A stretch of DNA of 64,000 nucleotides, taken from positions 12,691,605-12,755,604 of the forward strand of contig OX453280.1 in the NCBI GenBank assembly GCA_949710005.1, given 5' to 3'. Source of the DNA: Ricordea florida. Its lineage: Eukaryota > Cnidaria > Anthozoa > Corallimorpharia > Ricordeidae. Numbering within the stretch: the stretch's first letter is position 1; every line of letters starts with the position of its first letter. Shown piece after piece: positions 11,501 through 24,519 of the stretch. The position numbers were made by a program, and so were the translations under genes. The notes under the pieces were generated by a model. The model was not told the origin of the DNA. It saw only the letters and a program-made list of their open reading frames with translations, and searched no databases.

Positions 11501-13478
11501 CGGTACACGTAGGTTTATCCCACAGTATTTTGTATGTTGTACCGGTACTGGGGTGGCCCATCACTGTCATAGGAAATTTTTGTTATATTTTTTAAATTTT
11601 ATGTTTAAGAAAAAAGAAATTTAGAAGTGAAAGGAAATTTACTTCATTTTTTTATGGCAGCAATGGGCCATTTGGGTATTTGCTTTATATTTTGTTTTAT
11701 TTTCAATTTAGGGTATTTTACTCTTAATTATGTTTCATTAAATTTTCTATTTTAATTTAATTTGATTTCATTGTATTCACAAAATTTAATGAATTGAAAG
11801 TAAATTTCAGTTCACTTAAAAAAGTAATTTTTTTTAACATGAAATTTAAAAAATGTAACAAAATTTTTTATGGCAGTGATTGGCCACCATACAGTACTGT
11901 ATAATGTAGCAATTATTTATGGGGTGTTATACTGGACAATATTACAAACATTCCATATACATGCTAAACTCCAATTTAATGTGACATACTTCATATTTTA
12001 GTATGGTCATTGTCAATTGTCAGTTGTTCAATTTGGAATTAATTTGCATGAGCGAGTTTTTAAAAAAGCTGAAATTGTACAAGCTGCTTCAGCGAGTGCA
12101 ATTTCAGCTTTTTGAAAAACTCACAGGTGCAAATTAATTCCAAACTGCCAAGAAAAACCGTAGGATTACTTATTAATAATATTAAATAGATTTAGGCAAG
12201 CCTAAAAGCGGAGCTCCTCACACAGTCCCTCCAAAAATGCTTGAAAACTTGTAAAAAGAACTCAGCTTTATGCTTATGTCCCTCCAAAAACGCTTGAAAA
12301 CTTGTAGAAAGAAAATTTTTCCTCCAAAACCGCTATGAATAATCCGTTTCTTCAGCAAAACATTGTAGACTGCTGGCTGTAAAAAGCGCGCGAAAAACGA
12401 AGCCTCGTTTCGGTTTAAGACCTTCTAAATATCCCGGATGACTATGGCCGCCATGTTGGGGCAACGTCGTCGTCGTCGCTAGGCGCATGTTGGGGCAACG
12501 TCGTCGTCGTCGCTAGGCGCACGCGCCCGCGAGCCATGCCGCTAGCCACGATCACCATGAAAACTCAAACGCATGGTTTTCTCAATTTCTATCCTCGCAC
12601 GGTAGTTATGGAGCTCCGCTAGAAACATGAAAAAAGTATTGGCCAGAGTAAACCTTTCTTGATTCAATGTAGCCATTTTTTCTCACTCAAGAAAACTTTT
12701 TTTCCACAGAAAATTTTCATCATCAATTTAGGTATATCATTGGCGTAGAAAAGTTCCAATTATCTTTCAGCCAGTCATAATCCAGAATTTCGTTTTGTAA
12801 TTTGCACTGGTGTTACACTTGAACTGCACTGCTCTCAACCAAACAGAATCAACTAATTTTTTTCTGGTATATTATTATTAACAAGTAATCAAATGATTTG
12901 AAATGCAGTTTTGAAAAATAAGCACTCGAGAATTTTTCAATGACAACAAATTGCACTTACCTTACAGGCTCATTTAATTTACTTAGTCTTTGAAAAATTT
13001 ACTTGTGCTCATTTATTCCTAATTGAACTCAAAAGCATTTGATTATCTATACAAATAGGATCTGTTGGACCTAATGCTTATGGCAGCCCAGGATCCATCT
13101 GTACCAGATTCCAAGAGGATGACAGATTCCGAGGTTCTTGCACAGAGTGTCATCTTTCTGATCGCTGGTTATGAAACCACCAGCAACACAATGAGTCTCA
13201 CCTGTTACAACTTGGCCACGCATCCAGAGGTACAGGAGAAACTACAGGAGGAGATTGACAGCGTATGGCCCGATGAGGGCAATATGCCGTCTTATGACAC
13301 AGTCCATGAGCTACCCTACCTGGATATGGTGATATCTGAAACACTCCGACTGTACCCAGCAGGTGAGGGGAGTGTATTACCAGTACTTGTACTTCAAAAG
13401 AGTTGAAACCTGTTAATAGGGTTTGATAATTAACAATTAGACCCGTAGCCCGCAAGGGTTACGGATCAATAGAAGGGT

Positions 13479-13519
<41 letters not shown>

Positions 13520-14432
13520 TAGTATCACCCAACTAGTCGGACAGAAAAGGCAATAATAAAGTTAGCAAACGCCAGTTGAAGAAATATTTATTTGGGAGTA
13601 AAACGAAAGAAAGCATCACGAATTTCGCTACTCGAGGACTATTACTAATAGTCCTCTAGTAGCGTAGCCAATCAGATTGCGGCATTTGCATTCGTGGGTG
13701 GGATGCAAGTCCAACTCAGGTTTATCCCCAGCATTATATCATCAGTACCCATTTATACTCCTGGGTAGAGAGAGACAGTGTGGAGGTATGTTTCTTGTCT
13801 AAGGAAACAACACAGTGCCATCACCAGGGCTCGAACTCCGGACCTCCTACCCGGAAGTTCTACACGCAAACCACTGCACTACACTACCGTGTCTCCACAG
13901 CCGATTTTACGTAGCAATCTGTCTTTGTTTGCCTTGGTCCCTCTACACAGACATAAGAGAATAATGCAAAGGAGTAAAAACGACTGGGGAATTTCGCTTG
14001 AGAATATATTCCTCACGCTTTGTTTTTCCTTGCTTTTTTTTCAAAGCTCCCTTCACGATTCGTGAATGCGCCGAGGACTGCACACTAAAGGACCTACACG
14101 TGCCCAAGGGCATCTCAGTAGTCATTCCAGTCTACAGCATCCATATGGACCCGAGTCTATTCCCAGATCCCAAAAGATTTGACCCGGACAGGTTCACCCC
14201 TGAAGCGAAACAAGCACGTGACCCATATGCTTACCAGCCATTTGGTCATGGTCCTCGCAATTGTATCGGAATGAGATTTGCACATATGGAAATGAAGTTA
14301 GTGTTGGCGCGCATTTTGAAGAAGTACAGCTTCGATGTTGCGCCCGACACCAAAATTCCGCTCAATATTATGCTCAGGGCTACTTTGTCTGCAGATGAAA
14401 TCAAGCTTAAAGTAAAGCCAAGGAAATCTTAA
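8570..14432 (+). CDS. Cytochrome P450, CYP3-clan (CYP3A / thromboxane-synthase-like), complete, five exons
   Basis: Exons 8570-8929, 9443-9648, 11036-11321, 13059-13362 and 14047-14432 join at GT-AG sites with phases 0, 2, 0, 1 to a 513-residue protein, a normal P450 length. The N-terminus has a membrane anchor (about residues 17-36) followed by the proline-rich VPGPRALPFVGN hinge. Exon 2 has the helix-C WKRIR. The I-helix motif is AGYETT (320-325), the K-helix ETLR is 378-381, and FDPDRF is 430-435. The heme loop FGHGPRNCIGMRFA places the axial cysteine at 458. Such enzymes are ER-bound monooxygenases using NADPH-P450 reductase, acting on xenobiotics, lipids or steroids. The overall order and the I-helix YETT resemble the CYP3 family. 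The substrate cannot be inferred. All key residues are present, so it looks functional. AATAAA at 14883 is the likely poly(A) signal. Confidence 0.95.
9861..9995. mobile_element. Hairpin MITE in P450 intron 2
   Basis: CTTATTAACC..GGTCTGTATGGG.GAATC at 9861 faces GATTCTCCTATACAGACC..GGTTAATAAG ending at 9995. Confidence 0.7.
10666..10789. mobile_element. Small hairpin element with an internal 25-bp direct duplication
   Basis: TTAAGCCCTAAG near 10671 faces CTTAGGGCTTAA ending near 10783. Inside, the GATTTTACTCTGGCTAACACC unit is present twice in tandem. Confidence 0.65.
12032..12144. mobile_element. Hairpin MITE
   Basis: TTTGGAATTAATTTGCATGAG followed by AAAAAGCTGAAATT is repeated inverted as AATTTCAGCTTTTTG...TTAATTCCAAA. 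The arms are nearly complete and the loop is short. Confidence 0.75.
12183..12548. mobile_element. Dispersed repeat, GGAGCTCCTCACACA family, copy A
   Basis: It starts TAGATTTAGGCAAGCCTAAA, holds repeated CTCCAAAAAYGCTTGAAAAC units, and carries a duplicated GGGGCAACGTCGTCGTCGTC segment. The same element in reverse orientation is at 28577-29184. Confidence 0.75.
12780..13045. mobile_element. AT-rich MITE-like repeat (AAATAAGCACTCG family)
   Basis: ATAAGCACTCGAGAATTTTTCA and CTTTGAAAAATTTACTTGTG recur in related form at 36395-36560, 41790-41940 and 58500-58700, marking a dispersed AT-rich family. It ends just before P450 exon 4. Confidence 0.5.
13428..13670. mobile_element. Two hairpins, probably one MITE
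   Basis: The first is CAATTAGACCCGTAGCCC...GGTCTAATTG at 13434-13519, with inner arms TACGGATCAATA and TATTGATCCGT. The second is CTACTCGAGGACTATTA/TAATAGTCCTCTAGTAG at about 13628-13664. Confidence 0.65.
13690..13896 (-). mobile_element. tRNA-derived SINE
   Basis: Read on the - strand it starts with GGAGACACGGTAGTGTAG (A-box-like), has GGAGTTCGAGCCC as B box, and then a body with ATGGCACTGTGTTGTTTCC. The same body follows the head at 25762-25990. The acceptor stem does not pair, so it is not a tRNA gene. Confidence 0.7.
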
Positions 14433-17400
14433 GGAAACTAAACCCCTTCATATTTCGTATTTTAGTGAGTGATGTATGTTTGATTGATCATGCTGAACCG
14501 TAGCTTGTTATAGTAAGATCACTACCGCTCAAACAAACAAGTAGAGAAACGTTATACGCTATTGGGTGATCGGTCGTATACATATTTTCTAGCCTTTTTT
14601 CGGTTTTACTCGATCAGGTGTTCTTTCGAGGGAGCGCGAAAGTCGAGGATGCACCGCGAAAAAAGAACGTTTGATCGTAGGTTGGTATTAATTTTACCAC
14701 TTTACAATCAGCATACGCTCAGTGCATAGGCGGTTTCTTTTAGAGGGAACTTTCTTTGCCTACTGTGAGATTTTGCCCGTTTGCAATAAGCCAGTGAAGT
14801 GAAAATTACTTCAATGGGGCTTAAACATCAATGTCGTAAGTTTAAAAAAAAGATGAGCTAGTAGTGTTTATAGATTCAGTACAATAAATAATTCTACACG
14901 TTTATAGTTTTATTTATTTATTCATACATTCCTTTTCTTGGCTTTCAAAGCCTCTTACACTGCCAGAGCGCAAGTTCGATTCAAAAAATGTTTTCTTTTT
15001 TGTGAACTTGACCAGTGGTTTATCATGCTGTTAGACCCTCTCAGAATTTTCGTGACCATTTATTGAAAGTAAAAGCATTTCCAATTTTCCTTTTGCTCTT
15101 TCTTATGGAAATAGGAAGCAGAAGATTCTCAGAAACCCCTTTTGTCTAAGTGTTGCTTATACGAAAAGCCGGGCTATGGAATCATGCTGATAGAGATTAC
15201 AATTTCTGTTTTTGTCTTTGAAAGTAAGAGGTTACCTACTACTCTACTTGAGTTTCTTTCAGTCTTCATGGATTGTTTACGAAACACTTCTAACATATTG
15301 ATCACAGGATGTTTTATGGGCTACGTCACCTGAGTTTCAACCTCTCTTGGTGGTTTACCGTCTCATGGTGAATTTCTTTGCCCTTAATTAATTTGATGAG
15401 AGGTGAGGGAGAAGAAGTCCATTTGGTGTATATAGGTAAACCTTTTGTGAAGACAGCCGTTAAGAATATTTCGCTCTACAAAAATTATCTGCTTCAGGGA
15501 CTTTTATTTGTAAATTTAACCGTAATTTTCATAGACGTGCCGCTATTTCGTGATTTTCGGCAAACTAGTAAGCACAGTGTATGCAATATTTTTCCCTGCT
15601 ATTGTTTTCATGCAAATTTGATAATTACCACATGTCACAATTTAAATTTATATTTCTTTGAATTTCACTACGACTTTATAATTGATGTGAAAAGTCTGAG
15701 TTTGCGCGCATTAATTACTTCGCTTGTAATCTTTCCCGCTTTTGTAAATAACGCCGCCGTGGTTCAAAAGGGAATTGGACAGGTACATGTAAGGCGAATT
15801 TTAAGGTAATCTGTCTAAGCTTTTACTTTAATAGCTTTTATCTACTTTCCTTTTCTCGCTGACACGCTCTTAAAGAGTTAGATTTACTGAGGATTTTGGG
15901 TCACAGAATAAGCCAAGTTCCTTTATTTAAGGTCGGCTTACGATCGAATCATGCAGTTACAAATGGACACGAAGTCTCGATATTAAATGGAGTGAAACGC
16001 ATCGCTGGTGAAATATGGCCAATGAAAATTTTTCACTTACAATGAGCGAAGTTTGAGTAAAACCCCAATTGAAGTGATGACATCTGTTGACCTAACATTT
16101 TTAACATATTTAAAAATAACAGGCTCGTCCTGTCAAGTGTCTATTCTATACGCGAACATCTTTTGTTACTAACAGGGCATGCGCTTGCAGTCTCTTTCTC
16201 TCGTTGTATGCAGTCATTTGTAAAATTAAAGAGTACTGTTTTCCTTTCAATTTGCGGTCGAGGGGTCGAATTCCTTTAAGATGCTAGCTTTCTGAATTGC
16301 AATTGAACATACAGTGGTGAACGCGCCCGGAATCGTGACCCACTCATGAAATCACCGAGGATATCGAACGAACCAATTACTCGCCCTGCAAGAATCTATC
16401 AAAACGCAAGCAAAATCAAAACAATACGTAGTGGCAAGACAAAACTCAGGAGAAAATTAGAGTTGAAAATCAAACTAACAGATACAAGAAAAAGCGATAA
16501 AGTAGTGCAATAAGGATTTGCTCTTTTATAGAAAGATTTTTACAATGTTGCCTGCTTTCTTCTGAGACTGTTTATTACCAAACCGGTGATGATTACACTT
16601 CTTCAATTAACATTCGCCATCAAGAATAGAGAAAAAAAAAACAGTTTCCGAAAATTAATAGTACGTAACTGAAATATTTAGCAGCGTGAGCAGAAATGAG
16701 TAGCATCCTTACAAATTGAGACATTCGTGCGTGGTGAGATTTTTTGTGTGTGTTTGTTTGGTCGCAGTTTGTTTTGTATCCTTGCAGTTCCCAAGCTTGA
16801 CTTCGAACGATTTCTTAAATTCAAGTTATGTAAATTTTACTCAGACCTAATGCTTGCGTCTTAATCAATCATAGCCTTCTAATTGTTCAATTTTCCTGTA
16901 GTGTCTTCATGTAGTTATGACCTCGCAAACAAGCTAGCTGCGGCAATGCTTGTTTTACATTTTCAGACACAGCTGTCGGGTTTTCATTATTAACGTGCAG
17001 GGCCGTGAAGTGTTTTTCTCACTGACAGAACGCTGAATGCAAGACCGGAGACTGATACTAAAACGACAAAACTGTAGGTAAGGTAATTTGGATATCGTGT
17101 AGTTTTAGTAGTTTGCTGAAAAAAAAAAAATATATATATATATATATATAATTATATAAAATAGTAATCGAAACTGAGACACGCACATTTCGGCTGAGTA
17201 TTTGGTGTTTATTTATTCAGCTTTCTTCAAGTTCTTGAAAACAAAACGTAGTTCAAGAACATTTCGCCTATTTAAAAAGGGAATATAGTGACTTGCAGAT
17301 AGCGATTCTATATCATGATAGCGGTAGCGTGATAAGACCGAAGCACATGCAATGTATGCAACATCATAGCCGCCGGACACCGACAAGATAGACAAGTGCC

Positions 17401-18806
17401 ATTTGCATTCTGTCTCACGCTACATTAGCGCTAAATCTTCGTCCCCATTGCGCGAAGATTGTATTCAACGAGGGAGTGTAATAATTGTCTATTCTTCGAT
17501 CACAAGCGAGGTCTAAAATGTCTTAACTAAAGTCGAAGAGTGTAGTATGTAAAATATTTCCACATCTCTCGCTGGATGAATCGAGGTTACGATTAGTTAC
17601 AAACATTTCAACAGAACCCTAAAACTATATATTAGAAACCACCCTACCCTAAAAGCCGAAAATATTTCGCGGGCAAACTTTCGTTCCGCGCAAAAATGGA
17701 AAACACCTTTAGGTTAAATCCTTTGCGATTATGTAAATATGTGTATGTTAATGTTCGGGACTACTAAACTTAGAATGGCGCCCAATTTATTATTCTTGAA
17801 TCCTGTTTTACTGATGCAGGCCTTCATTGCTTGTTCGTGGTCACCGATTAACTGATTTTAAGCCTTTAGTCCCGGAGCCATTAAATTTGGGGTTAATGCG
17901 CCATTAAATCGAGTTTAGAATAAATCAAACTGACGTATATAGCCAGATGCAATCGCAACAGCCGTGTACACCGAGGGTAGTTATACAGTTTGTATGCAGA
18001 GCTTATTCTGGTCAGTGTTTGAGCGAACTATAAAACAAACTTACGAGACCTTCAGAGAGTTTTATGTTTTAAGTCACGACAAATTACGTTTACCTTTATT
18101 CACACGGGTTTTGAGACGAGACTGCAGTTCGCTGCCCTCTTATCTTTTTTCAGTTCGTTTGATCCTTCGAGAATCCAGATACGTCGCCAATGAACCCGAA
18201 GATTTTCCGAGATGAAATTTATAATCTAAAATTAAAACAAGCATGAGATTTGGGCGGAAACTTCTGGAAGGACAATATTGTTAAAATTCGGAGGCTTTTT
18301 GACTCAGATGAGGCATGGCATGTACAACTTTGTCCAGCTTAGAAAAAGCCTAACCGACGCACAGCAGTCCTTAGTTTCCTTTGTTGCACACGGAAAACAG
18401 GAGACGGCTGCACGTAGGCTGGCCGAAAAAAAAATTATGCATTATGGCTGCTGAAGTGCCACCTTAGAAATCACTATTTCCACGGCCATTGAAGAAAGTA
18501 AGTTTTGCCGCTGCTGCGTCAGTTTTCGCTGAATTCACTGAACTTCATCATTTTGCTTCCATTTTCAGGCAGGTGTTTGTTGTGCTCACAACAAACATTC
18601 AAGTGGCTACCTTTGTAAAGCCTGATTTAACATCTGTATTTTCATTATTTTTTTCCTATTTCCGCAGCTGATGTGGAAAGCACAGTATGTTGAGACGAAA
18701 ACACGTTCTCGTTGATCTGAAAACACTACTACAGATTTTCAATCGACATTTTATGTGGGCTAAAGACCCACCATTCTGAGCGCCATTGCAATTTATAGGA
18801 AACGAC
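14433..18806. other. Intergenic, no gene seen
   Basis: P450 3' UTR to about 14900, then AT-rich sequence. Frames such as 15378-15809 lack codon pattern, motifs and plausible splice structure. A (TA)n run is at about 17118-17160. Confidence 0.5.
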
Positions 18807-21800
18807 ATGGAAGAAAACACAAATGAAACTCGTGTGGTAAACCCCACAAATGCTAGTGGTAAGTTATTGTAATTGAGCCTTCTTCAGTTGTAATAATTCC
18901 TAAGCCACAAGCTAAAGCCCAGAATTTCCCCTTATTGTTAGTTATTTTCGCGAAAATGGAACAAGCATATATCGCGCGACTTAAATTTCGCGATTTGTCC
19001 AAAAAATGCGCTGCAAGGGAACTAATTTTTGCTAAAATTGCTAAAATGCTGTTCTGCATTAACAAACAGTTGGTCTCAGAATTGGCACACGACTGAATTT
19101 TCCATATATAGCGATAGTTTCCATTAATTACATGGAACAAAACCAGAACCAAAACATCTGTGAATAGTTCGACATGCTCCTTTCGAACAAAGAAGAGCTT
19201 TACAACGTACTACTTCACACCGCCGAATTGCGCTTACACCTGAAGGACATTGTCAATTTCCTAAAATGGACCCCATTTTAAAGTTCTTACTAAATTTCTT
19301 AGTCCCCGGTTAAAATTGATGAAAGAAGCATATACCAGAGTATAAAATTTCGCGACAACTTTTTATCGCGAGACTTAAATTCTACGATTTTTTGAAAATC
19401 TCAGTTGACATTCAGTACCGCCAAAATAAGTAACAGTAAGGTATCTGACTTTCCCAATTTTTAGTTAAATACACGGCAGCGTCACGATTCATTGGGAAGC
19501 TAATCCGAAAGCCCGCCAATTGATAGTTTGCGACAAGAATTTGTAAAGAACTTCGCAACACGGGAAAGCCGCGGACTGTTTTTATTATTTCTTGAACGAC
19601 TAGTTAATAATCTTGTTAACTGACATAAGTCAAATTCTGCTGTTCAGAACAGATCACCGAAACAAGTAGTGGTTTTCGTTTAGGCCTGGTACATCAGTTA
19701 TTTAGAGAAAGCGCAAAATGTGTTATTGAGCAAACTATAGTATGTCAAGACGTCAGCGATCGATGAGGTACTGAACAATCATTTGAGCCGAGCGACCAAT
19801 AGTCCAAGCTTTATTACAGGCGACATTATGTAGGAAACTTCATGTCCTTGTGAGCAATCGTGATCTCGGCGTCTCATTTTCAGAAAATACGACGACATAA
19901 GTGTGATTTTTTGCGGTTAGTTTGAGTCCCTTTCCCTCGCTGAGTGTTTGAAAGTAATTCTGAACTGAAAAACGACAATCAAATCGAAGTCAACGTTTAT
20001 CCCGCTGAGCAGTTTACAGCGTAATACTTTTTCATCAACGTTTTGCAATTCAGTTTTCATAAGCATGTTTTTTTATAAGTTTATTCGTCGCCGTTTGTTC
20101 TAATTTTTACAAAATCTAGTAGAAAAGCGAACATGATATAGTGGTAAAATGCCGAATAATCGTAGACGTGGTCAGTTGACTGTGGCTTTACCAATTTAAT
20201 TTCATGTCAAAAATCCTTCCGTTACGCATTTACACAGGCGTTTATAAGTCAGTACGTCTGGAGCCACATGTGGATACTGATAATGATCGAGTTCTCAATC
20301 TGCAATCGATTTAACATTCGAGAACCGTTTCGACTCCACATTTTTCATCAATTTTTCTTTACCACCACATTCTACGTCTGTCTTGGTAAGAGTTTTTTTT
20401 TTTTTTTTTCCAAGTGAAATAGCTCTATGTTACTGATATAAAACACGCTTGAGGGGACGCCTACCTCACGAAAAATGCCTTTTTTTCTCAAGAATCATCC
20501 CAAACCCCTTCAATATTCGGGAGACGAAGCAAGGGGGTAATAGAGCCGACTTTCTTTCATTTCCGTTCGGGTGAGACTTTGAGTACGTGTTCCATTGAAC
20601 GTTTCTGTACCGAAATACAGAACTAACATACCAGTACTTGAACTGAAAACCTTTACGGACGACGTACTCTTTTGCTAGTGTGGTCTCTTATTAACAAGTT
20701 TGCCATGGCGTCTGCTTAGTAAAAAGGGCATTTGCGAAAATTCACCTGCGGTAAAACATGCACTATAACAAGCAGGTTGATAAAACAATATTTTGCATCC
20801 GGATTGTTGGCTAACGCTGCACTAGTTCCTTTAGAAACTTACTTCTCTAGCATAGGAGTAATATGAAAAAATGTTGTTCCTGAAAGGTGGGTCTTTTAAT
20901 GATTATGATCGGTCTGTACAGAACCGTCGCATGAACAGGAGACAGTGGAGGTGGGGGTTATTGTTATGGGTGTCTGCTGTATCTGCTTAGTGGCATGTGC
21001 TTTAGTCATCCTCCAACTTCGCTCTAACAATAGAAGGATAGCAGGACATACGCACAGGTCTGAGAATGCGGACAGTGAGTCAGCGGATCGTACACGTGAT
21101 CCATTGGATATAGGGGCCCCACCCTCTTATGACGCAGGTATGTTTTGAGGTTAAAATAAGATGAATAATTAAGGTGTAAGGTGTATTGATGCCAATATAT
21201 ATCGAATAAGTTTTATTATTGACGTCGACTACCTCTTGATCAATAAAATCTTAAGAAAGAACTCAGCCAGTGTGCAGCTATCTCGACCTCACTCTTGGTC
21301 AATAACACAATTGATAACTTGTGGCGTATCATTTGTTGTTTCTGTCAGTGATTCGTTCCCCTCACTTGTACCCACCGTTCAGAAGGACATCCACACCCAC
21401 GGCTTTAGACACCAGAAGGAGCTCCGGATCAAGTACTTTCAGCTTGTCCGTTAATAGTCCTCGAATCATCCACTACACTCGAGCCCTGCCTTCCCTAATA
21501 GGATCGTCTAGGGAGAGCCTTTCCCAGCCCATAGGAAACTACACCAGGGGCTCTTACGTAGAAAGTAGCGAGGAGCCGCCGCCACCATACCCTGGAAATA
21601 TGGACTTCAATGAGCCGCAAAGCGCAGCCTTAATGGAATCCGTTGAACTTCATGGTAATCGAAGGTCGACAGGAATAAATACAAGACGTTCTGACCTAAC
21701 CAACGGAATTTCACCTGGCATTGACAGAAGGACAGAAAGGCGGTTCAGTAGTCATAGTCACGACACTGAACCCTCTGCGTACCACGTGATTGACGCGTGG

Positions 21801-21965
21801 ACACACAGTGGCAATGGACAAGTAAGATGTCATAGCAATGAGAATGTAAGACTAACTGAAGCGACCTCAATTAGTGTAGTTAATGAGAGTAGCTCGTCGG
21901 GTGTGTCTCATGTGCTTGGAGGTCATAAGGAAACCGTGTCAGCTTCCGGTGTCCACGCAGTTTGA
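18807..21965 (+). CDS. Small single-pass membrane protein with cytoplasmic PPxY motifs, complete, three exons
   Basis: Exons 18807-18858, 20922-21137 and 21349-21965 join in phase 1 at both introns to 294 residues. The short N-terminus has no signal peptide but two N-glycosylation sequons (N6-E-T and N15-A-S). A single hydrophobic helix follows at about 28-48 (VGVIVMGVCCICLVACALVI), then RSNNRR, so a cytoplasmic C-terminus is expected. The tail is Ser/Arg rich and carries PPSY (84-87) and PPPPY (166-170), the ligand type of WW domains such as those of Nedd4-family ubiquitin ligases. By architecture it resembles WW-binding membrane adaptors, but I do not recognise a family. The start is chosen as the first ATG in frame. 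A 5' untranslated exon is possible, since an acceptor-like TTTATAG lies just before it. Codon phase and motif conservation support a real gene. Confidence 0.72.
18859..20921 (+). other. Intron 1 of the PPxY membrane protein gene
   Basis: About 2.1 kb with no other gene seen. It has a long T run near 20393-20410. Confidence 0.6.
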
Positions 21966-24478
21966 AACGAAAGTTAGGGTTTCAAGACTGCAAGAGCTCG
22001 CATGTTGGGTTGTATGAAAAGGAATTCAATCGTCCAATATTTGTGTGTCGCAGTATACAAGAAGTAGGTCTCCTAACCACTGGAAAAGGATTGGTGGTCG
22101 ATAGGCGTTGCAATATCAGCCTTGATGGGGCACATTAGTTAAAAAGAGGGTGTTTTTCCTGTTGTTTGGTGTTCATTGCTTCATTACACCGTATTGATTT
22201 GAATAAGCTGCCTGGGCGCTTATTAAATGTTTGAACCTTGAGAGTGGCCGGGCTTATTCGAGATTGGCACGAATTCGAAACTGTGCGCTCATTAATTTTT
22301 TTTTACCATTCACTTGCGGCTGAAAGAACTTTGCGATCAGACTGTTAGACAATGAATTTAGGAACTGCAAGACAGGGAAAAATAAGAAATACTCCTTTAT
22401 GCACTTCAGGTTTTTTTCGGGGGGGGGGGGGGGTGAGGGCGGTGGATGGGCGCTTATTCGAAGCTGGGTGCTATTTCTTCCTTCAGGGTGGGCGCTTATT
22501 CGAGATGGGCGCTCACTCGAGTTTGGGAGCTTATTCAAAGAAATACGATATGTGTGAATTCCGAAGTCATAACTTAAATCAGGAGTAACTCATTTGTCAT
22601 TAACCTCACAGTAATAGTTTCACATTTACGTTTAGAACCTATACCAAAGGCACAACTTTGCTTCTGACTTTCTCCAGCAATATACAATAATGATGATAGC
22701 AAAACGATACTCATAAAAATTACAATTTCGTTGATTGTGATTGATTCAAAAAACTCATATTTTCCACTAAATCACTTGCCAAGTTGTTATCGGGCAGTTT
22801 GTTATCGGACTGTTCAATAAGCCAATCATATTCAAAGTTGTAGTTTCAATCAGCCAATCACAACTTTGGTTTCAATCACCATAGAAACAGTGAACAGACT
22901 CCTAAATTCATGCTTTCTTCAAAATTGAAATTTTTTTTTCCTGGAACAATGACGATATTTTCCTTCATCACTTGTATTTGGCTCTTCTTCGTTTCTCGGA
23001 AATTGTAATTTTATGATTTTAAATCTGAGCGGTCGTCCGATTTTGTTATCACTCATATCATTACACACCGAATTACTATTGCTATTGTTACTGGAGCTAT
23101 TCACTAACAAAAATAGCTGCAGTAACAATAGCAATAACAATGACAAAAGTAACAGCAAAGATAACAATAATAATGTCGTCTTTAGCGGTGTTCAAAGGTG
23201 GACATGACTTAATTTTTTTAGAACATTTATACATTAATATCATGGGTGACAAATTACTTCTTAATTTTGGCGCGAAATTTCAGTGTTAATTTATAATTTC
23301 ACATGTGAAATTACAAAATTGCCATGGCAACCGTTCCGACGCAGCCAAAATGGCGTCCAGGTTTGACGATGTTACAGATTCTGTGTTTTTGTCACCCAAA
23401 ATATTAATAGGAAAGGCTCGGGAAATTATTAGGATTTGGACAAAACGCGCGTGAAATTATTCCCTAATTTCACTCGTCACCATTTTATTACACATACTTA
23501 TCCCCACGACCCCTCGGGTCTTTTCAGTGAAATATTACAATACTTTCTCGGGGGTGAGAGCGGGCGTCAGCCTGTAAAGGCGCCTCTGGCAGCCGCTGTC
23601 AGCTCTTATATTTCACCACCAGGAGCTCCTGTCACCACTGAATTTTCTCCGATTCGTATTGGTTTGAATTGATCACGTGACGCGATAGTATTCGTCCGCG
23701 GAGAGGCACTATCAGCCCATGGTGCCCTTCCGAGGAAAATACCCGGATGGATAGTACCCGTCCTTGAAAATGCGAATTTTCTGACAGTTATACCGAACTT
23801 TTTAGGCGATGTACGTTGCGAATTATTGAAATTTCGGGCTGTGCGCATGGATAAATATTTGATAGACCTGCATTTAGTGGGTTTTGACTTTTTTTCAAGT
23901 GGCACGCGGAAGAAAATTTAGTGGTGAACAATAAAGACAATAGAGTGTTTATGTCTCGGAACTATCGGTCTGATAGCTGCCCTTGGAAATTTGATGTTCT
24001 TAAATCTAGCATATTGGCCCTCAAAGCGAAATATTTGTTTTAAGAACATCACGTTTCCGCGGGGCAACTATCGGCCGATAGTTCCTCGACTCTATTGTTT
24101 AAATATATTTCATCTCACCCCGGGCCAAACCTCATTCCCTAGTCTTCGAGAACAGTGTGTGGGTTCTTTAACGCCCCAGGAACTCCACGACCACGTTCTC
24201 CGGCATGATCATAGTCCCTTACTAACCGAGCTAACCGGTCGGCAGTCAAAATTTGGAAAATCTGTAGCCTACATTTATCATGTCGAGTTACCCCGTCCTA
24301 AGAATATCACCAATTGATAATTGTACTTTGCTCTTTAAAAATCTCTTTGATATCTTCGTTTGAGTGTTACAGATCAATTTTGCTGCTCGCAGAAAGGCAT
24401 AATAACTCTCGTGAAATGGTTTCTTTAACCCAGGCAGGACATAAAACTAAAAAAAACTTAGACGAACTTCGATATGAA
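21966..24478. other. Convergent intergenic region, repeat rich
   Basis: Holds a GGGCGCTTATTCGA repeat with a G run (22205-22540), a CAA/TTG-rich low-complexity stretch (23060-23190), a short frame starting MASRFDDVTDSVFL at 23351 that is closed after 35 codons, and an inverted repeat GGAACTATCGG/CCGATAGTTCC at about 23958-24090. No gene is supported. Confidence 0.5.
22205..22540. repeat. GGGCGCTTATTCGAG repeat with G run
   Basis: Several copies of GGGCGCTTATTCGA and GGGAGCTTATTCAA flank a run of 15 or so G. It looks related in style to the G-run MITEs at 55263 and 63027. Confidence 0.5.
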
Positions 24479-24484
24479 TTTATT
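24479..24484 (-). promoter_or_regulatory. Poly(A) signal of the MYCBPAP gene
   Basis: AATAAA on the - strand, 36 nt beyond the stop codon at 24520-24522. Confidence 0.6.
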
Positions 24485-24519
24485 AAACAAAGCTTTGTAA
24501 CAAACTTTGTAACAATTTA

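Noticed and set aside
15378-15809. 143-codon + strand frame
   Set aside because: Rich in Phe/Leu/Asn as expected from AT-rich DNA, with no motif, no splice-joined neighbours and no clear start context.
23351-23458. MASRFDDVTDSVFL frame, like the N-terminus of recombinase-type (Crypton-like) proteins
   Set aside because: Only about 35 codons before the stop, no following motif, and no donor that would extend it. The resemblance is to the first residues only.
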